DNA of 64,000 nt, taken from NCBI RefSeq assembly GCF_900167915.1, contig NZ_FUYM01000005.1, forward strand, positions 186,001-250,000, given 5' to 3'. The notes under the pieces are model-generated. The model was not told the DNA's origin. It saw only the letters and a program-made list of their open reading frames with translations, and made no database searches. Shown here one piece after another: positions 1-7,039 of the stretch. The position numbers were made by a program, and so were the translations under genes. Position 1 is the stretch's first letter. Every line of letters begins with the position of its first letter. The DNA comes from Rhizorhabdus histidinilytica (GTDB lineage Bacteria; Pseudomonadota; Alphaproteobacteria; Sphingomonadales; Sphingomonadaceae).

Positions 1-1
1 C

Positions 2-304
2 CCGGGCAACACGCCCTATGCCCGCTACTTCCTCGCCCGCATCCTCCAGTTCCAGTTCTACAAGGCGGCATGCGAGCAGGCCGGCTGGAAGGGACCGCTC
101 CACCGCTGCTCCTTCTACGGCAACAAGGAAGTCGGCGCGAAGCTCGACGCGATGCTGAAGATGGGCGCGTCCAAGCCCTGGCCCGACGCGCTCCAGGCCT
201 TCACCGGCAGCCGCGAGATCGACGGTTCGGCGATGATCGCCTATTTCAAGCCGCTGATCGCCTGGCTCGACAAGCAGAACAAGGGCCAGCGCTGCGGCTG
301 GTGA
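2..304 (+). CDS. Peptidyl-dipeptidase A (ACE-like, family M2), C-terminal fragment
   Basis: Only the last 100 codons are in the window; the reading frame is open from base 2 and the 5' part with the HEXXH zinc site lies outside. The residues ending YFKPLIAWL and closing on CGW, together with the QFQFYKAAC and GPLHRCSFYGNKEVG stretches, match the conserved C-terminus of angiotensin-converting-enzyme-like M2 zinc metallopeptidases. In bacteria these are usually exported dipeptidyl carboxypeptidases. The catalytic motif is unseen, so activity is inferred from family resemblance. The gene is followed 10 nt after the stop by a palindromic hairpin. Confidence 0.85.
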   Translation, partial: PGNTPYARYFLARILQFQFYKAACEQAGWKGPLHRCSFYGNKEVGAKLDAMLKMGASKPWPDALQAFTGSREIDGSAMIAYFKPLIAWLDKQNKGQRCGW

Positions 305-367
305 GTCGAAGCAGGGGCCGGTGGCGAATCGATTCGCCACCGGTCCCGGTTCCGGTCGAATCGACTC
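303..367. promoter_or_regulatory. Cluster of five GANTC (CcrM-type methylation) sites
   Basis: GANTC occurs at 303, 326, 331, 358 and 363, five times in 65 bp where random expectation is about one per 256 bp. Two of the sites come from the palindrome at 314-347. In alphaproteobacteria GANTC is the CcrM target and its methylation state affects promoters read with GcrA. The cluster lies upstream of the diguanylate cyclase gene. The remainder of the gap, to base 599, shows no further gene or strong promoter that I can support. Confidence 0.35.
314..347. terminator. Perfect palindromic hairpin after the M2 peptidase gene
   Basis: Arms of 13 bp (318-330 and 331-343) are perfect reverse complements with no spacer, extended by one G-T and several G-C pairs to 314-347. 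It starts 10 nt after the stop codon. There is no T-run after it, so it is either a stem-only terminator, an mRNA 3'-end protector or a binding site. It contains two adjacent GANTC sites at its centre. Confidence 0.5.
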
Positions 368-599
368 AGTAATGAACAAGGCTGACAATAAGCCGGACCG
401 GCTTTCGTGCCGTGAACATCGGCAAAAAGCGCATCAATAGTATCCAAAATGGAGCCAGCGCCCGAAAAAGGCACCGCTCGACCGTTTTGACTATTGCTTT
501 TTACCACGCCGCATCGCAGTGGCCCGGCCCTATCGCAACGGGATCAACCGGTCGGCGGGCGCCAATGGGGCCTCCGCCGCCCTTCGCGTTCGGGGGACC

Positions 600-1772
600 A
601 TGGCCGCAGCGGTGATCATCATCATCATCGCGCTGACCTTCAGCGCCGCGATGCTGACCGGGGTGATGCTGATCGCCTGGCGCAGCTTCGGCCGGCCGCG
701 CCATGCCCTGTTGTGGGCGGCGGCCTTCGCGGTGGCGACGGTCGAATGGATCGCCAACCTCGCCTTCCGGATCGCCCATGCCCAGGACAATGCCGCGATC
801 TATGCGGCGATCGCCGGGCTGAGCTGCCTGTCCAACGCACTGATCGCGGCGGGCTTCGTTCAGCGCAGCCGGCCGCAGACGGGGCCTGGGCCCTTCCTGA
901 TCGCTGCAGCCGGCGCCGCGCTGCTGATCGCCGGGGCGGCGATCGTCGTCCCGCACGACGGCGTCCGGGACGCGACCGGGCTGCTGTTCGGCGGGGCGAT
1001 GATGGCGATCAGCGCCGCGCATGTCGGCCGCGGCTTCCGCTCCGCGTCGCTGCCCGAACGATCGGTCACGCTGATGCTGATGCTGTTCGCGATGCTCGAC
1101 GGTGCGATGGCGGTCATCGCGCTGCGTCAGGGCATCGCCGGCCAGGGCGAGGCGTTCGCGCTGTTCCGCACCATCCTCGTCCTGCTCTATCCCCCTGCCT
1201 TCATCGGCGTCGGGCTGTTCTCCGTATTCCTGGTCGCCGCGGACCTGGCGGAGACGATGCGCACGCTGGCGACGTCGGACGTGCTGACCGGCGTCTACAA
1301 CCGGCGCGGGTTCGAGGATGCGGCCGAGCGCGCGATCCGCAACGCCCATCGCCAGCGCCAGCCGCTATCGGTGGTGGTCGCCGACATCGACGGCTTCAAG
1401 GCGATCAATGATCGCTACGGCCATGGCGTCGGCGATCGCGCGCTGCGCCATTTCGCCAGCCGGGTCGAGCGGCTCGTCCGGCGCGGCGACCTGATCGGCC
1501 GGATCGGCGGCGAGGAATTCGCGCTGCTCCTCGTCAACACTCGCCCGCAGGACGCGGTCGAGGTGGTCGAGCGTATCCGCCGCGACATCGCCGCGATGCC
1601 GGTCAGCGGGCCCGACCGCATCGTCATGACCGCCAGTTTCGGCGTCACCGGCCTGCGGCCCGGCGACATCTCGCTCGCCTCGCTCCTCACCCGCGCCGAC
1701 CGCGCGCTCTACCGCTCGAAGCTCGACGGCCGCGACCGGGTGACGAGCGCCGAGGAGCTGGAAGAGGCGTGA
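600..1772 (+). CDS. Membrane-anchored diguanylate cyclase (GGDEF domain)
   Basis: 390 aa. The first ~215 residues hold about six hydrophobic segments (the first begins right after the Met, AAAVIIIIIALTF), so the sensor part is an integral membrane domain. The C-terminal ~170 residues form a GGDEF domain: DVLTGVYNRRGF, VVVADIDGFKAINDRYGH, then the active-site IGRIGGEEFALLL. An RRGD sits five residues before GGEEF, the position of the RxxD inhibitory I-site, so product inhibition by c-di-GMP is expected. No EAL domain is present. The ATG at 600 is preferred because GGGGG precedes it; an in-frame GTG at 519 would add 27 residues with no obvious homology. Confidence 0.9.
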   Translation: MAAAVIIIIIALTFSAAMLTGVMLIAWRSFGRPRHALLWAAAFAVATVEWIANLAFRIAHAQDNAAIYAAIAGLSCLSNALIAAGFVQRSRPQTGPGPFLIAAAGAALLIAGAAIVVPHDGVRDATGLLFGGAMMAISAAHVGRGFRSASLPERSVTLMLMLFAMLDGAMAVIALRQGIAGQGEAFALFRTILVLLYPPAFIGVGLFSVFLVAADLAETMRTLATSDVLTGVYNRRGFEDAAERAIRNAHRQRQPLSVVVADIDGFKAINDRYGHGVGDRALRHFASRVERLVRRGDLIGRIGGEEFALLLVNTRPQDAVEVVERIRRDIAAMPVSGPDRIVMTASFGVTGLRPGDISLASLLTRADRALYRSKLDGRDRVTSAEELEEA

Positions 1773-1779
1773 TGTCCGG

Positions 1780-1797
1780 TTTCAGCTTGCGCTGAAA
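1780..1797. terminator. Short hairpin after the diguanylate cyclase gene
   Basis: A 7-bp perfect stem (TTTCAGC / GCTGAAA) closes on a TTGC loop 8 nt after the stop codon. It stands just before the much larger hairpin at 1802-1880, and no T-run follows. Confidence 0.35.
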
Positions 1798-1801
1798 CGA
1801 G

Positions 1802-1880
1802 CGGCACCGGCCCGCACCCCACCCGACCTCCCAGTGCTTCTACCCTATGGGAGGTCGGGTGGGGGTGCGGGCCGGTGCCG
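1802..1880. terminator. Large bidirectional hairpin between convergent genes
   Basis: Arms 1802-1833 and 1848-1880 are reverse complements over 32 bp except for one extra G in the right arm, with a 14-nt loop. It lies between the convergent diguanylate cyclase and amn genes, the right place for a bidirectional transcription barrier. The stem is far longer than an ordinary intrinsic terminator and lacks a T-run, so it may instead be a repeat element used as a terminator. Confidence 0.5.
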
Positions 1881-1903
1881 TATCCGGCGTCAGCCGGATC
1901 AGC

Positions 1904-3352
1904 TCAACGAAACGGCGGCTCGTCGAAGGCGCGCAGCTTGCGGCTGTGGAGGCGGGTGCCCTCGCCGCGGAGCTGGTCGACCGCGGCGATGCCGATCTGG
2001 AGATGCTCGGCGATCGCCCGCTCGTAGAAGCGGTTGGCCTGGCCCGGCAGCTTGATCTCGCCGTGGATCGGCTTGTCCGACACGCACAGCAGCGTGCCGT
2101 AGGGGACGCGGAAGCGATAGCCCTGCGCTGCCAGCGTCGCCGATTCCATGTCGATCGCGACCGCGCGGCTCTGGCTGAAGCGCAGCGCCGAAGCGGTGTA
2201 GCGCAGTTCCCAGTTGCGGTCGTCCGAGGTCACGACGGTGCCGGTGCGCATCCGGAGCTTGAGCTGCTCCATGCTCTGGCCCGAGACGATCTCGGCGGCG
2301 CGGGTCAGCGCCTGCTGCACCTCGGCGATCGCCGGGATCGGGATTTCGGGCGGCAGCACGCTGTCGAGGACATGGTCGTCGCGCAGATAGGCGTGCGCCA
2401 GCACATAGTCGCCGATCCGCTGGCTGGGACGCAACCCGCCGCAATGGCCGATCATCAGCCAGGCCGCCGGCCGCATCACCGCCAGATGGTCGGTGATCGT
2501 CTTGGCGTTGGACGGGCCGACGCCGATATTGACCAGGGTGATACCCGACCGGTCGGGCGCGACCAGGTGATAGGCGGGCATCTGGTGCTTGCGCCACGCG
2601 CTGTCGGCGATCGCCTGACGCGGATCGGGATCGCCGCGCCGGATTTCGACCCCGCCGGCGCCGCTCAGCATCGTGTAGCGGCCGTCCTTGTCGAGCTGGT
2701 CGATCGCCCAATGCACGAACTCGTCGACATAGCGGTGATAGTTGGTGAACAGGATATAGTCCTGCACATGGCCGGGCGGCGTGCCGGTATAATGGCGCAG
2801 CCGGGCGAGGCTGAAGTCGACCCTCGGCGCATCGAACAGCGCCAGCGGCCGGGGGGCCCCGTCGGCCTGCATCCACAGCCCGTCGGCCAGCTCATCGCCG
2901 ATCTGCGACAATATCGTCGAGGGGAAGATGCGCGAGAGCTCGACCGGCGAGGCGCCAGTCAGGTCAAGGTCGTCGCCCGCGTCGAGCACGTAATTATAGG
3001 GTATCTCGGTGGTGCCGACCCCGGCCTCCACCCGCACGCCGTAATCCGCGATCAGCAGGTCGATCTGCTGGGCGAGATAGGGCGCGAACAAGGCGGGCTG
3101 GGTGACCGCGATCGCATAATCGCCAGGCTGCTGGAGCCGGCCGAATGAGCGGCCGAGCGGCCCCGGATCGCGGCCGCCTTCATAGCGCAGTCGGATCTCG
3201 GGATAGGCGAAGGCGCCGTCGCGGCGCATCGCCGGATCGGGCCGTTCGCCGGTCCGTATATAGTGGGTCAGCGCGGCGCGCAGCCGCGCGACCGACTCGC
3301 GGTAGAGCGCATCGAGCTGTTCGACGAGTTGCAGGCTTTGCGTGGACGGCAA
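1904..3352 (-). CDS. amn: AMP nucleosidase
   Basis: 482 aa, the usual length for bacterial Amn. The enzyme splits AMP to adenine and ribose 5-phosphate in purine salvage and adenylate-pool control. The N-terminal half (about 1-170) is the Amn-specific regulatory domain; the C-terminal half carries the nucleoside-phosphorylase-like fold, visible as INIGVGPSNAKTITDHLAV, MIGHCGGLRPSQRIGDYVLA and the AIDMESATLAAQGY segment, whose Met-Glu is typical of substrate ribose recognition. The gene stands alone on the reverse strand; its leader begins next to the 3400-3448 hairpin that ends the upstream peroxiredoxin gene. Confidence 0.93.
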   Translation of the reverse strand: MPSTQSLQLVEQLDALYRESVARLRAALTHYIRTGERPDPAMRRDGAFAYPEIRLRYEGGRDPGPLGRSFGRLQQPGDYAIAVTQPALFAPYLAQQIDLLIADYGVRVEAGVGTTEIPYNYVLDAGDDLDLTGASPVELSRIFPSTILSQIGDELADGLWMQADGAPRPLALFDAPRVDFSLARLRHYTGTPPGHVQDYILFTNYHRYVDEFVHWAIDQLDKDGRYTMLSGAGGVEIRRGDPDPRQAIADSAWRKHQMPAYHLVAPDRSGITLVNIGVGPSNAKTITDHLAVMRPAAWLMIGHCGGLRPSQRIGDYVLAHAYLRDDHVLDSVLPPEIPIPAIAEVQQALTRAAEIVSGQSMEQLKLRMRTGTVVTSDDRNWELRYTASALRFSQSRAVAIDMESATLAAQGYRFRVPYGTLLCVSDKPIHGEIKLPGQANRFYERAIAEHLQIGIAAVDQLRGEGTRLHSRKLRAFDEPPFR

Positions 3353-3399
3353 TCTGTTCTCCTTGTTGTCTTGTGCCGGAAATCGATGACAATGATGTT

Positions 3400-3448
3400 A
3401 GGATGTGTGGGGATTCAGCCCGCCACGGGCTGAATCCCCACACATCCT
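3400..3448. terminator. 23-bp perfect hairpin overlapping the peroxiredoxin stop codon
   Basis: Arms 3400-3422 and 3426-3448 are perfect 23-bp reverse complements around a 3-nt loop. The right arm includes two bases of the TAG stop codon (3447-3449) of the reverse-strand peroxiredoxin gene. It separates that gene from amn on the same strand. No T-run is apparent, so the stem may terminate, or protect the upstream mRNA 3' end. Confidence 0.5.
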
Positions 3449-3929
3449 AGAGCTGGCCGAGGAGATGCTCCGCGCTGCTCACCTTATATTCGCGGGGCTC
3501 CTCGACGTTGAGGCGGGTGACGACGCCGTCCTCGACCAGCATCGAGAAACGCTGGCCGCGCACGCCCATGCCGGCGCCGCGCGCGTCCATCTCCAGCCCC
3601 AGCGCCCGGACGAAGTCGCCATTGCCGTCGGCGAGCATGCTGACCTTGCCGTCGGCGCCGGCGGAGGCGCCCCAGGCCCCCATCACGAAGGCATCGTTGA
3701 CCGCGGTGCAGACGATCTCGTCGACGCCCCTGGCGCGAATCTCGTCGGCCTTGTCGACATAGCCCGGCAAATGCTTGGCCGAGCAGGTCGGGGTGAACGC
3801 CCCGGGGACCGAAAAGAGCGCGACCTTGCGGCCAGCGAACAGGTCGCCGCTCGCGACCGGCTTCGGTCCCTCGCTCGTCATCGTCATGAAGCTGGCCTCG
3901 GGCACCCGCTCTCCCACCGCGATCGTCAT
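3447..3929 (-). CDS. Peroxiredoxin of the Prx5/PMP20 type
   Basis: 160 aa. It reduces peroxides through a peroxidatic cysteine, seen in the motif PGAFTPTCSAKHLPGY at about residue 47. A second Cys sits in EIVCTAVNDAFVMGAW, a signature of the Prx5-like (redoxin) class, which usually takes electrons from glutaredoxin/glutathione or thioredoxin. Start: ATGATG with GGAGAAGG directly upstream; the second ATG (3929) gives better spacing, and the first (3932) overlaps the stop of the upstream glycosyltransferase as ATGA. The two genes are therefore probably co-transcribed, although their functions look unrelated. Confidence 0.88.
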   Translation of the reverse strand: MTIAVGERVPEASFMTMTSEGPKPVASGDLFAGRKVALFSVPGAFTPTCSAKHLPGYVDKADEIRARGVDEIVCTAVNDAFVMGAWGASAGADGKVSMLADGNGDFVRALGLEMDARGAGMGVRGQRFSMLVEDGVVTRLNVEEPREYKVSSAEHLLGQL

Positions 3930-5137
3930 CATCCTTCTCCCTTGCTGTCGCTGCTCGACGGGCCAAGCGCCGCGTCGATGAAATTCGCGGTCACCCATGA
4001 CCAGCCATGCGCGCGGGCATGCGCGAGTCCACCCTCGGCCAGCCGCGTCCGAAAGGCCTCGTCGCCCAGCAGCCGGCGGATCGCGCCGGCGATGTCGTCG
4101 ACGTCGTAGCCGTCGACCAGCAGCCCGGTCTCGCCGTCGATCACCGCGTCGGTGACGCCGCCGGCACGCCCGCCGATCACCGCCTTGCCGCAGGCGTTGG
4201 CCTCCAGGAAGACCAGCCCGAAGCCCTCGGTGTCGCCGTCGGCCAGCGTCCGGTTCGGCATGATGAAGAAGGTGCAGCGCCGATAGAGGTCGGTCAACGC
4301 ATCGTCGTCGACCCCGCCGAGGAAATCGATCCGGTCGGCGGCCCCGCTGGCCGCCGCCCGCACCTTGAGCGCGGCCTCGTCGGCGCCATGGCCGGCGATC
4401 TTGAGCCGATAGGTGGGGAATTCGGGGGCGACGAGCGCGAAAGCGTCGATCAGCCGGTCAAAGCCCTTGCGCTCGACCAGTCGGCCGACGCTGAGGATGA
4501 ACGGCTCATTGGCCGTGCCGGGCGTGAAGCGTTCGAGGTCGACGCCGTTGACGACGAGGCGGATGCGCTCGGGCGCCACGCCGAAGTCGCCGATCAGCCG
4601 GTCGCGGGTGAAGCTCGACACCGTCACCACCACGTCGGCGGCGCGCAGCGCCAGCCCGCGCAGCCGCGCCAGCCGGTTGTAGCTCGCCTGCACCACCTCC
4701 TCGCCATGGGTGTAGATGACGACGCGCCACGGCGTCAGCAGCGACAGCAGGATGGCGAGCCAGCCGAGCCCGTGCAGTTCGCAGACGACGATCGCCTTCG
4801 CGCGCGACCGGATCGCCTCGATCACCACCGCGCAGAACACGAACAGCATCACCGGCAGGTCGATCGCCACCAGGTCGAGCAGGCCGATCCGCCGTCGGAT
4901 ATGCTCGATGCGCGGCGGGCGCAGCCAGGGGATGCGCCGGATCGGATAGGCGCGGCCGGCGTCGCTCTCGCGCCATCCCGGGATCGGCCTGGCGAGATCG
5001 GGGTCGCGCCGCGCGCTCAGCACCTGGATGCGCGGCGCGGCATAGCGGGCAAGGCGGTCGTAGAGCGTCGGCGTCCCGCCGACGAGCGGCGGCATGACGT
5101 TGGTGACGAGCAGGATGCGGCCCCTGCCATCGTCCAT
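3929..5137 (-). CDS. Glycosyltransferase family 4
   Basis: About 402 aa from the Met at 5137 (MDDGRGRILLVTNVMPPLVGG), where the Rossmann strand of a GT-B fold begins; an in-frame ATG at 5371 would prepend sequence read from an intergenic repeat and is unlikely. The C-terminal half has the GT4 hallmarks: FILSVGRLVERKGFDRLIDA, LKIAGHG, then GDTEGFGLVFLEANACGKAVI (the E-x7-E nucleotide-sugar motif region) and GGVTDAV. It transfers a sugar from an activated donor to a cell-surface or secreted acceptor; substrate unknown. A GT2 gene lies upstream on the same strand, hinting at joint work in surface polysaccharide or glycolipid synthesis. Confidence 0.85.
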   Translation of the reverse strand: MDDGRGRILLVTNVMPPLVGGTPTLYDRLARYAAPRIQVLSARRDPDLARPIPGWRESDAGRAYPIRRIPWLRPPRIEHIRRRIGLLDLVAIDLPVMLFVFCAVVIEAIRSRAKAIVVCELHGLGWLAILLSLLTPWRVVIYTHGEEVVQASYNRLARLRGLALRAADVVVTVSSFTRDRLIGDFGVAPERIRLVVNGVDLERFTPGTANEPFILSVGRLVERKGFDRLIDAFALVAPEFPTYRLKIAGHGADEAALKVRAAASGAADRIDFLGGVDDDALTDLYRRCTFFIMPNRTLADGDTEGFGLVFLEANACGKAVIGGRAGGVTDAVIDGETGLLVDGYDVDDIAGAIRRLLGDEAFRTRLAEGGLAHARAHGWSWVTANFIDAALGPSSSDSKGEG

Positions 5138-5256
5138 GCCCGCCGTTCCGGATGACCCGGCCTGCTGACGGATATGGCTCACAAATTGCCCCACCGGCGT
5201 CGGACTAGCACCCTGCCATCCGAAATTCCATGCATGGCAGCCGGACCGATCTCCAT

Positions 5257-5349
5257 CGTCATGCCCGCGAGAGCGGGAATCCATGGACGGCGGCCCGCAG
5301 GAGACCGGGTGCTCCGTGACCGTGGATTCCCGCTTTCGCGGGCATGGCG
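5257..5349. repeat. Intergenic inverted repeat, CGTCATGCCCGCGA type
   Basis: Left arm about 5257-5287 (CGTCATGCCCGCGAGAGCGG onwards) pairs with a right arm at 5320-5346 reading GGATTCCCGCTTTCGCGGGC. Each arm also folds on itself. It resembles the CGTCATNCCGGCGAANGCCGG elements at 8504, 23339, 55583 and 62534 but with a CCCGC core. It sits between two reverse-strand glycosyltransferase genes. Confidence 0.6.
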
Positions 5350-5374
5350 GAGAGATGGGCGGAAGCGACATGCG

Positions 5375-6325
5375 CTAGACATGCTTGCGGAGCCTGAGCA
5401 GCAGCGGTGCGAGAAACGGCGCGACCCGGATGACGCGCAGCGCCCTGCGCCAGCGCGGGCCGAGCAGGTCGGGGCCCGCCCGGTCGAAGCCCGCCAGCGC
5501 CGCCTTCACCCGCCCCTGCTCCAGGTCGGTGAAGGCGTCATCGATCATGATCTGGCGCGCGATGCGATCGCACATCTCCTCGGCCGCCTTCGCCTCGGGG
5601 CGGCCGGCGAGCCGCTCGCGTGCCCGCTGGGTCACGGTCAGCGCGGTGCGCAGCATCCCGCCCGAATTGCGCGACGCCTGGTTCGCCCGGCGGCGGTAGC
5701 GGACGATCGGCCGCGGCACATAGGCCAGCTCCCAGCCCGCCTCGAGCAGCCGAATCCAGCCGTCGAAATCCTCCGACGAGATGATGCTCGTGTCGAAGCC
5801 GCCGATCCCCATGATCGCCTCGCGCCGCATCACGGTCAGGCCGAAGATGTTGAACTCGCGCCGCAGCACGCGGTCGAGCGTCGCGGGAAGCTGCTGCGGG
5901 CAATAAGTGGAGAACAGCTCGCCCTCGCGGTCGGCACCGAAGAAGGTTGCGTCACTGGTGACGAAGCCGATCCGCGGCGACGCCTCGAGCGCGGCGATCA
6001 TCGAGGACAGGAAGTCGGGCTCATAGACGTCGTCGCCGTCGAGCAGCGCCACATAGGGGGTCGTCACCGTCGCCATCGCGCGGTTGCGGGCGGTCGAGGG
6101 ACCGCCATTGTCGGTTTCGAGGAAACGGATGCGCGGATCGGCCAGATAGGGCGCGACATGTGCCGCCGCGTCCCGATCGCCGTCGTCGATGACGACGATC
6201 TCCCAGTCGGTCCGGTCCTGCGCCAGCACCGAATCGATCGCGTCGTGCAGCATCACGCCGACGCGATAGGCGGGGATCACCACGGTGACGGCCGCCGGGC
6301 GGCGCTCGCTGCTTTGCGTCGTCAT
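5375..6325 (-). CDS. Glycosyltransferase family 2
   Basis: 316 aa. GT-A fold transferase: VTVVIPAYRVGVMLHDAIDS at the N-terminus, WEIVVIDDGDRD, NGGPSTARNRAM and the metal-binding LLDGDDVYEPDF around residue 100. A SEDFDGWIRLLEAGWELAY stretch further on carries the ED motif that supplies the catalytic base in many GT2 enzymes. No membrane segment is evident, so it is likely cytoplasmic or peripheral. Donor and acceptor cannot be told from sequence. Its start codon is only 24 bp from the divergent yqgE start. Confidence 0.85.
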   Translation of the reverse strand: MTTQSSERRPAAVTVVIPAYRVGVMLHDAIDSVLAQDRTDWEIVVIDDGDRDAAAHVAPYLADPRIRFLETDNGGPSTARNRAMATVTTPYVALLDGDDVYEPDFLSSMIAALEASPRIGFVTSDATFFGADREGELFSTYCPQQLPATLDRVLRREFNIFGLTVMRREAIMGIGGFDTSIISSEDFDGWIRLLEAGWELAYVPRPIVRYRRRANQASRNSGGMLRTALTVTQRARERLAGRPEAKAAEEMCDRIARQIMIDDAFTDLEQGRVKAALAGFDRAGPDLLGPRWRRALRVIRVAPFLAPLLLRLRKHV

Positions 6326-6349
6326 GGCGGCAAGCTATATGCATAAGCG

Positions 6350-6910
6350 ATGGATGCGCCAGCCTCTCTCCGCGGGCAGTTGCTGCTCGCCATGCCCGGC
6401 ATCGGCGACCCGCGCTTCGAGAAGGCGGTGATCGCGATGTGCGCGCATGACGAGAATGGCGCGCTCGGTGTCGGCGTCGACCGGGTCATGCCCGGCATCA
6501 CCCTGCACGGGCTGCTCGAGCAGCTCGACGTTGATCCCGGCATCGCCCCCGACTGCGACATCCTGCTCGGCGGGCCGGTCGAGCAGCGGCGCGGCTTCGT
6601 CCTGCACAGCACCGACTGGCTGGGCGAGGACAGCCTGCTGGTCGAGGACCGCTGGTGCCTGACCTCGACGCTCGACGTGCTGCGCGCCATCGCGGAGGGC
6701 AAGGGCCCCGCGCGCTGGCTGGTCGCGCTCGGCTATGCCGGCTGGGGCGAGGGCCAGCTCGACGGCGAGATGCGCCGCCATGGCTGGCTCGCGACTCGCG
6801 GCGAGGATGGGCTGATCTTCGACCACCAGCCGCCCCGCCGCTGGGAAGCCGCGATGCGTTCCGCCGGGATCGATCCGCGCCTGCTGGCCGCCACCAGCGG
6901 CCAGGCCTGA
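6350..6910 (+). CDS. yqgE: YqgE/AlgH family protein (UPF0301)
   Basis: 186 aa, the typical length of the family. It opens with the family signature RGQLLLAMPGIGDPRFEKAV, followed by CAHDENGALGVGVDRV and ILLGGPVEQRRGFVLHS. The biochemical function of YqgE/AlgH is not established; AlgH was linked to alginate regulation in Pseudomonas. The ATG at 6350 leaves only seven residues before the conserved core, so a later start is unlikely. It is divergent from the GT2 gene with a 24-bp gap. Confidence 0.9.
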   Translation: MDAPASLRGQLLLAMPGIGDPRFEKAVIAMCAHDENGALGVGVDRVMPGITLHGLLEQLDVDPGIAPDCDILLGGPVEQRRGFVLHSTDWLGEDSLLVEDRWCLTSTLDVLRAIAEGKGPARWLVALGYAGWGEGQLDGEMRRHGWLATRGEDGLIFDHQPPRRWEAAMRSAGIDPRLLAATSGQA

Positions 6911-6937
6911 GCGCGTCCTCCCCCGCGAGGGGCACGC

Positions 6938-6957
6938 ATATAAAGATATCTTTATAT
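6938..6957. promoter_or_regulatory. Perfect 20-bp AT-rich palindrome, candidate operator of ahcY
   Basis: ATATAAAGATATCTTTATAT is a perfect 20-bp palindrome in otherwise GC-rich DNA, 28 bp after yqgE and 82 bp before the ahcY start codon. ArsR-family SahR regulators bind palindromes upstream of SAM-cycle genes including ahcY and release DNA when S-adenosylhomocysteine accumulates. From memory the core here resembles that type of site, but assignment to SahR is an inference. Confidence 0.55.
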
Positions 6958-7039
6958 TTGCATCGAAAGGCCTGCCGGGCTATTGCGCCGGGCATTGCCG
7001 CCGGCACGGCCGGCTGCCCCATTCCCGAAGGAGAAGCCC

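Noticed and set aside
519-599. GTG at 519 as start of the diguanylate cyclase
   Set aside because: The added 27 residues are Arg/Ala/Gly-rich and precede a hydrophobic segment that starts naturally at the ATG at 600, which has a GGGGG ribosome site.
5138-5371. N-terminal extension of the GT4 enzyme from the ATG at 5371
   Set aside because: The added 78 residues are read from the intergenic inverted repeat and the GT-B fold begins right after the Met at 5137.
6911-7039. SAH or SAM riboswitch before ahcY
   Set aside because: No known aptamer core could be matched in the 129-nt leader; the palindrome suggests protein control instead.
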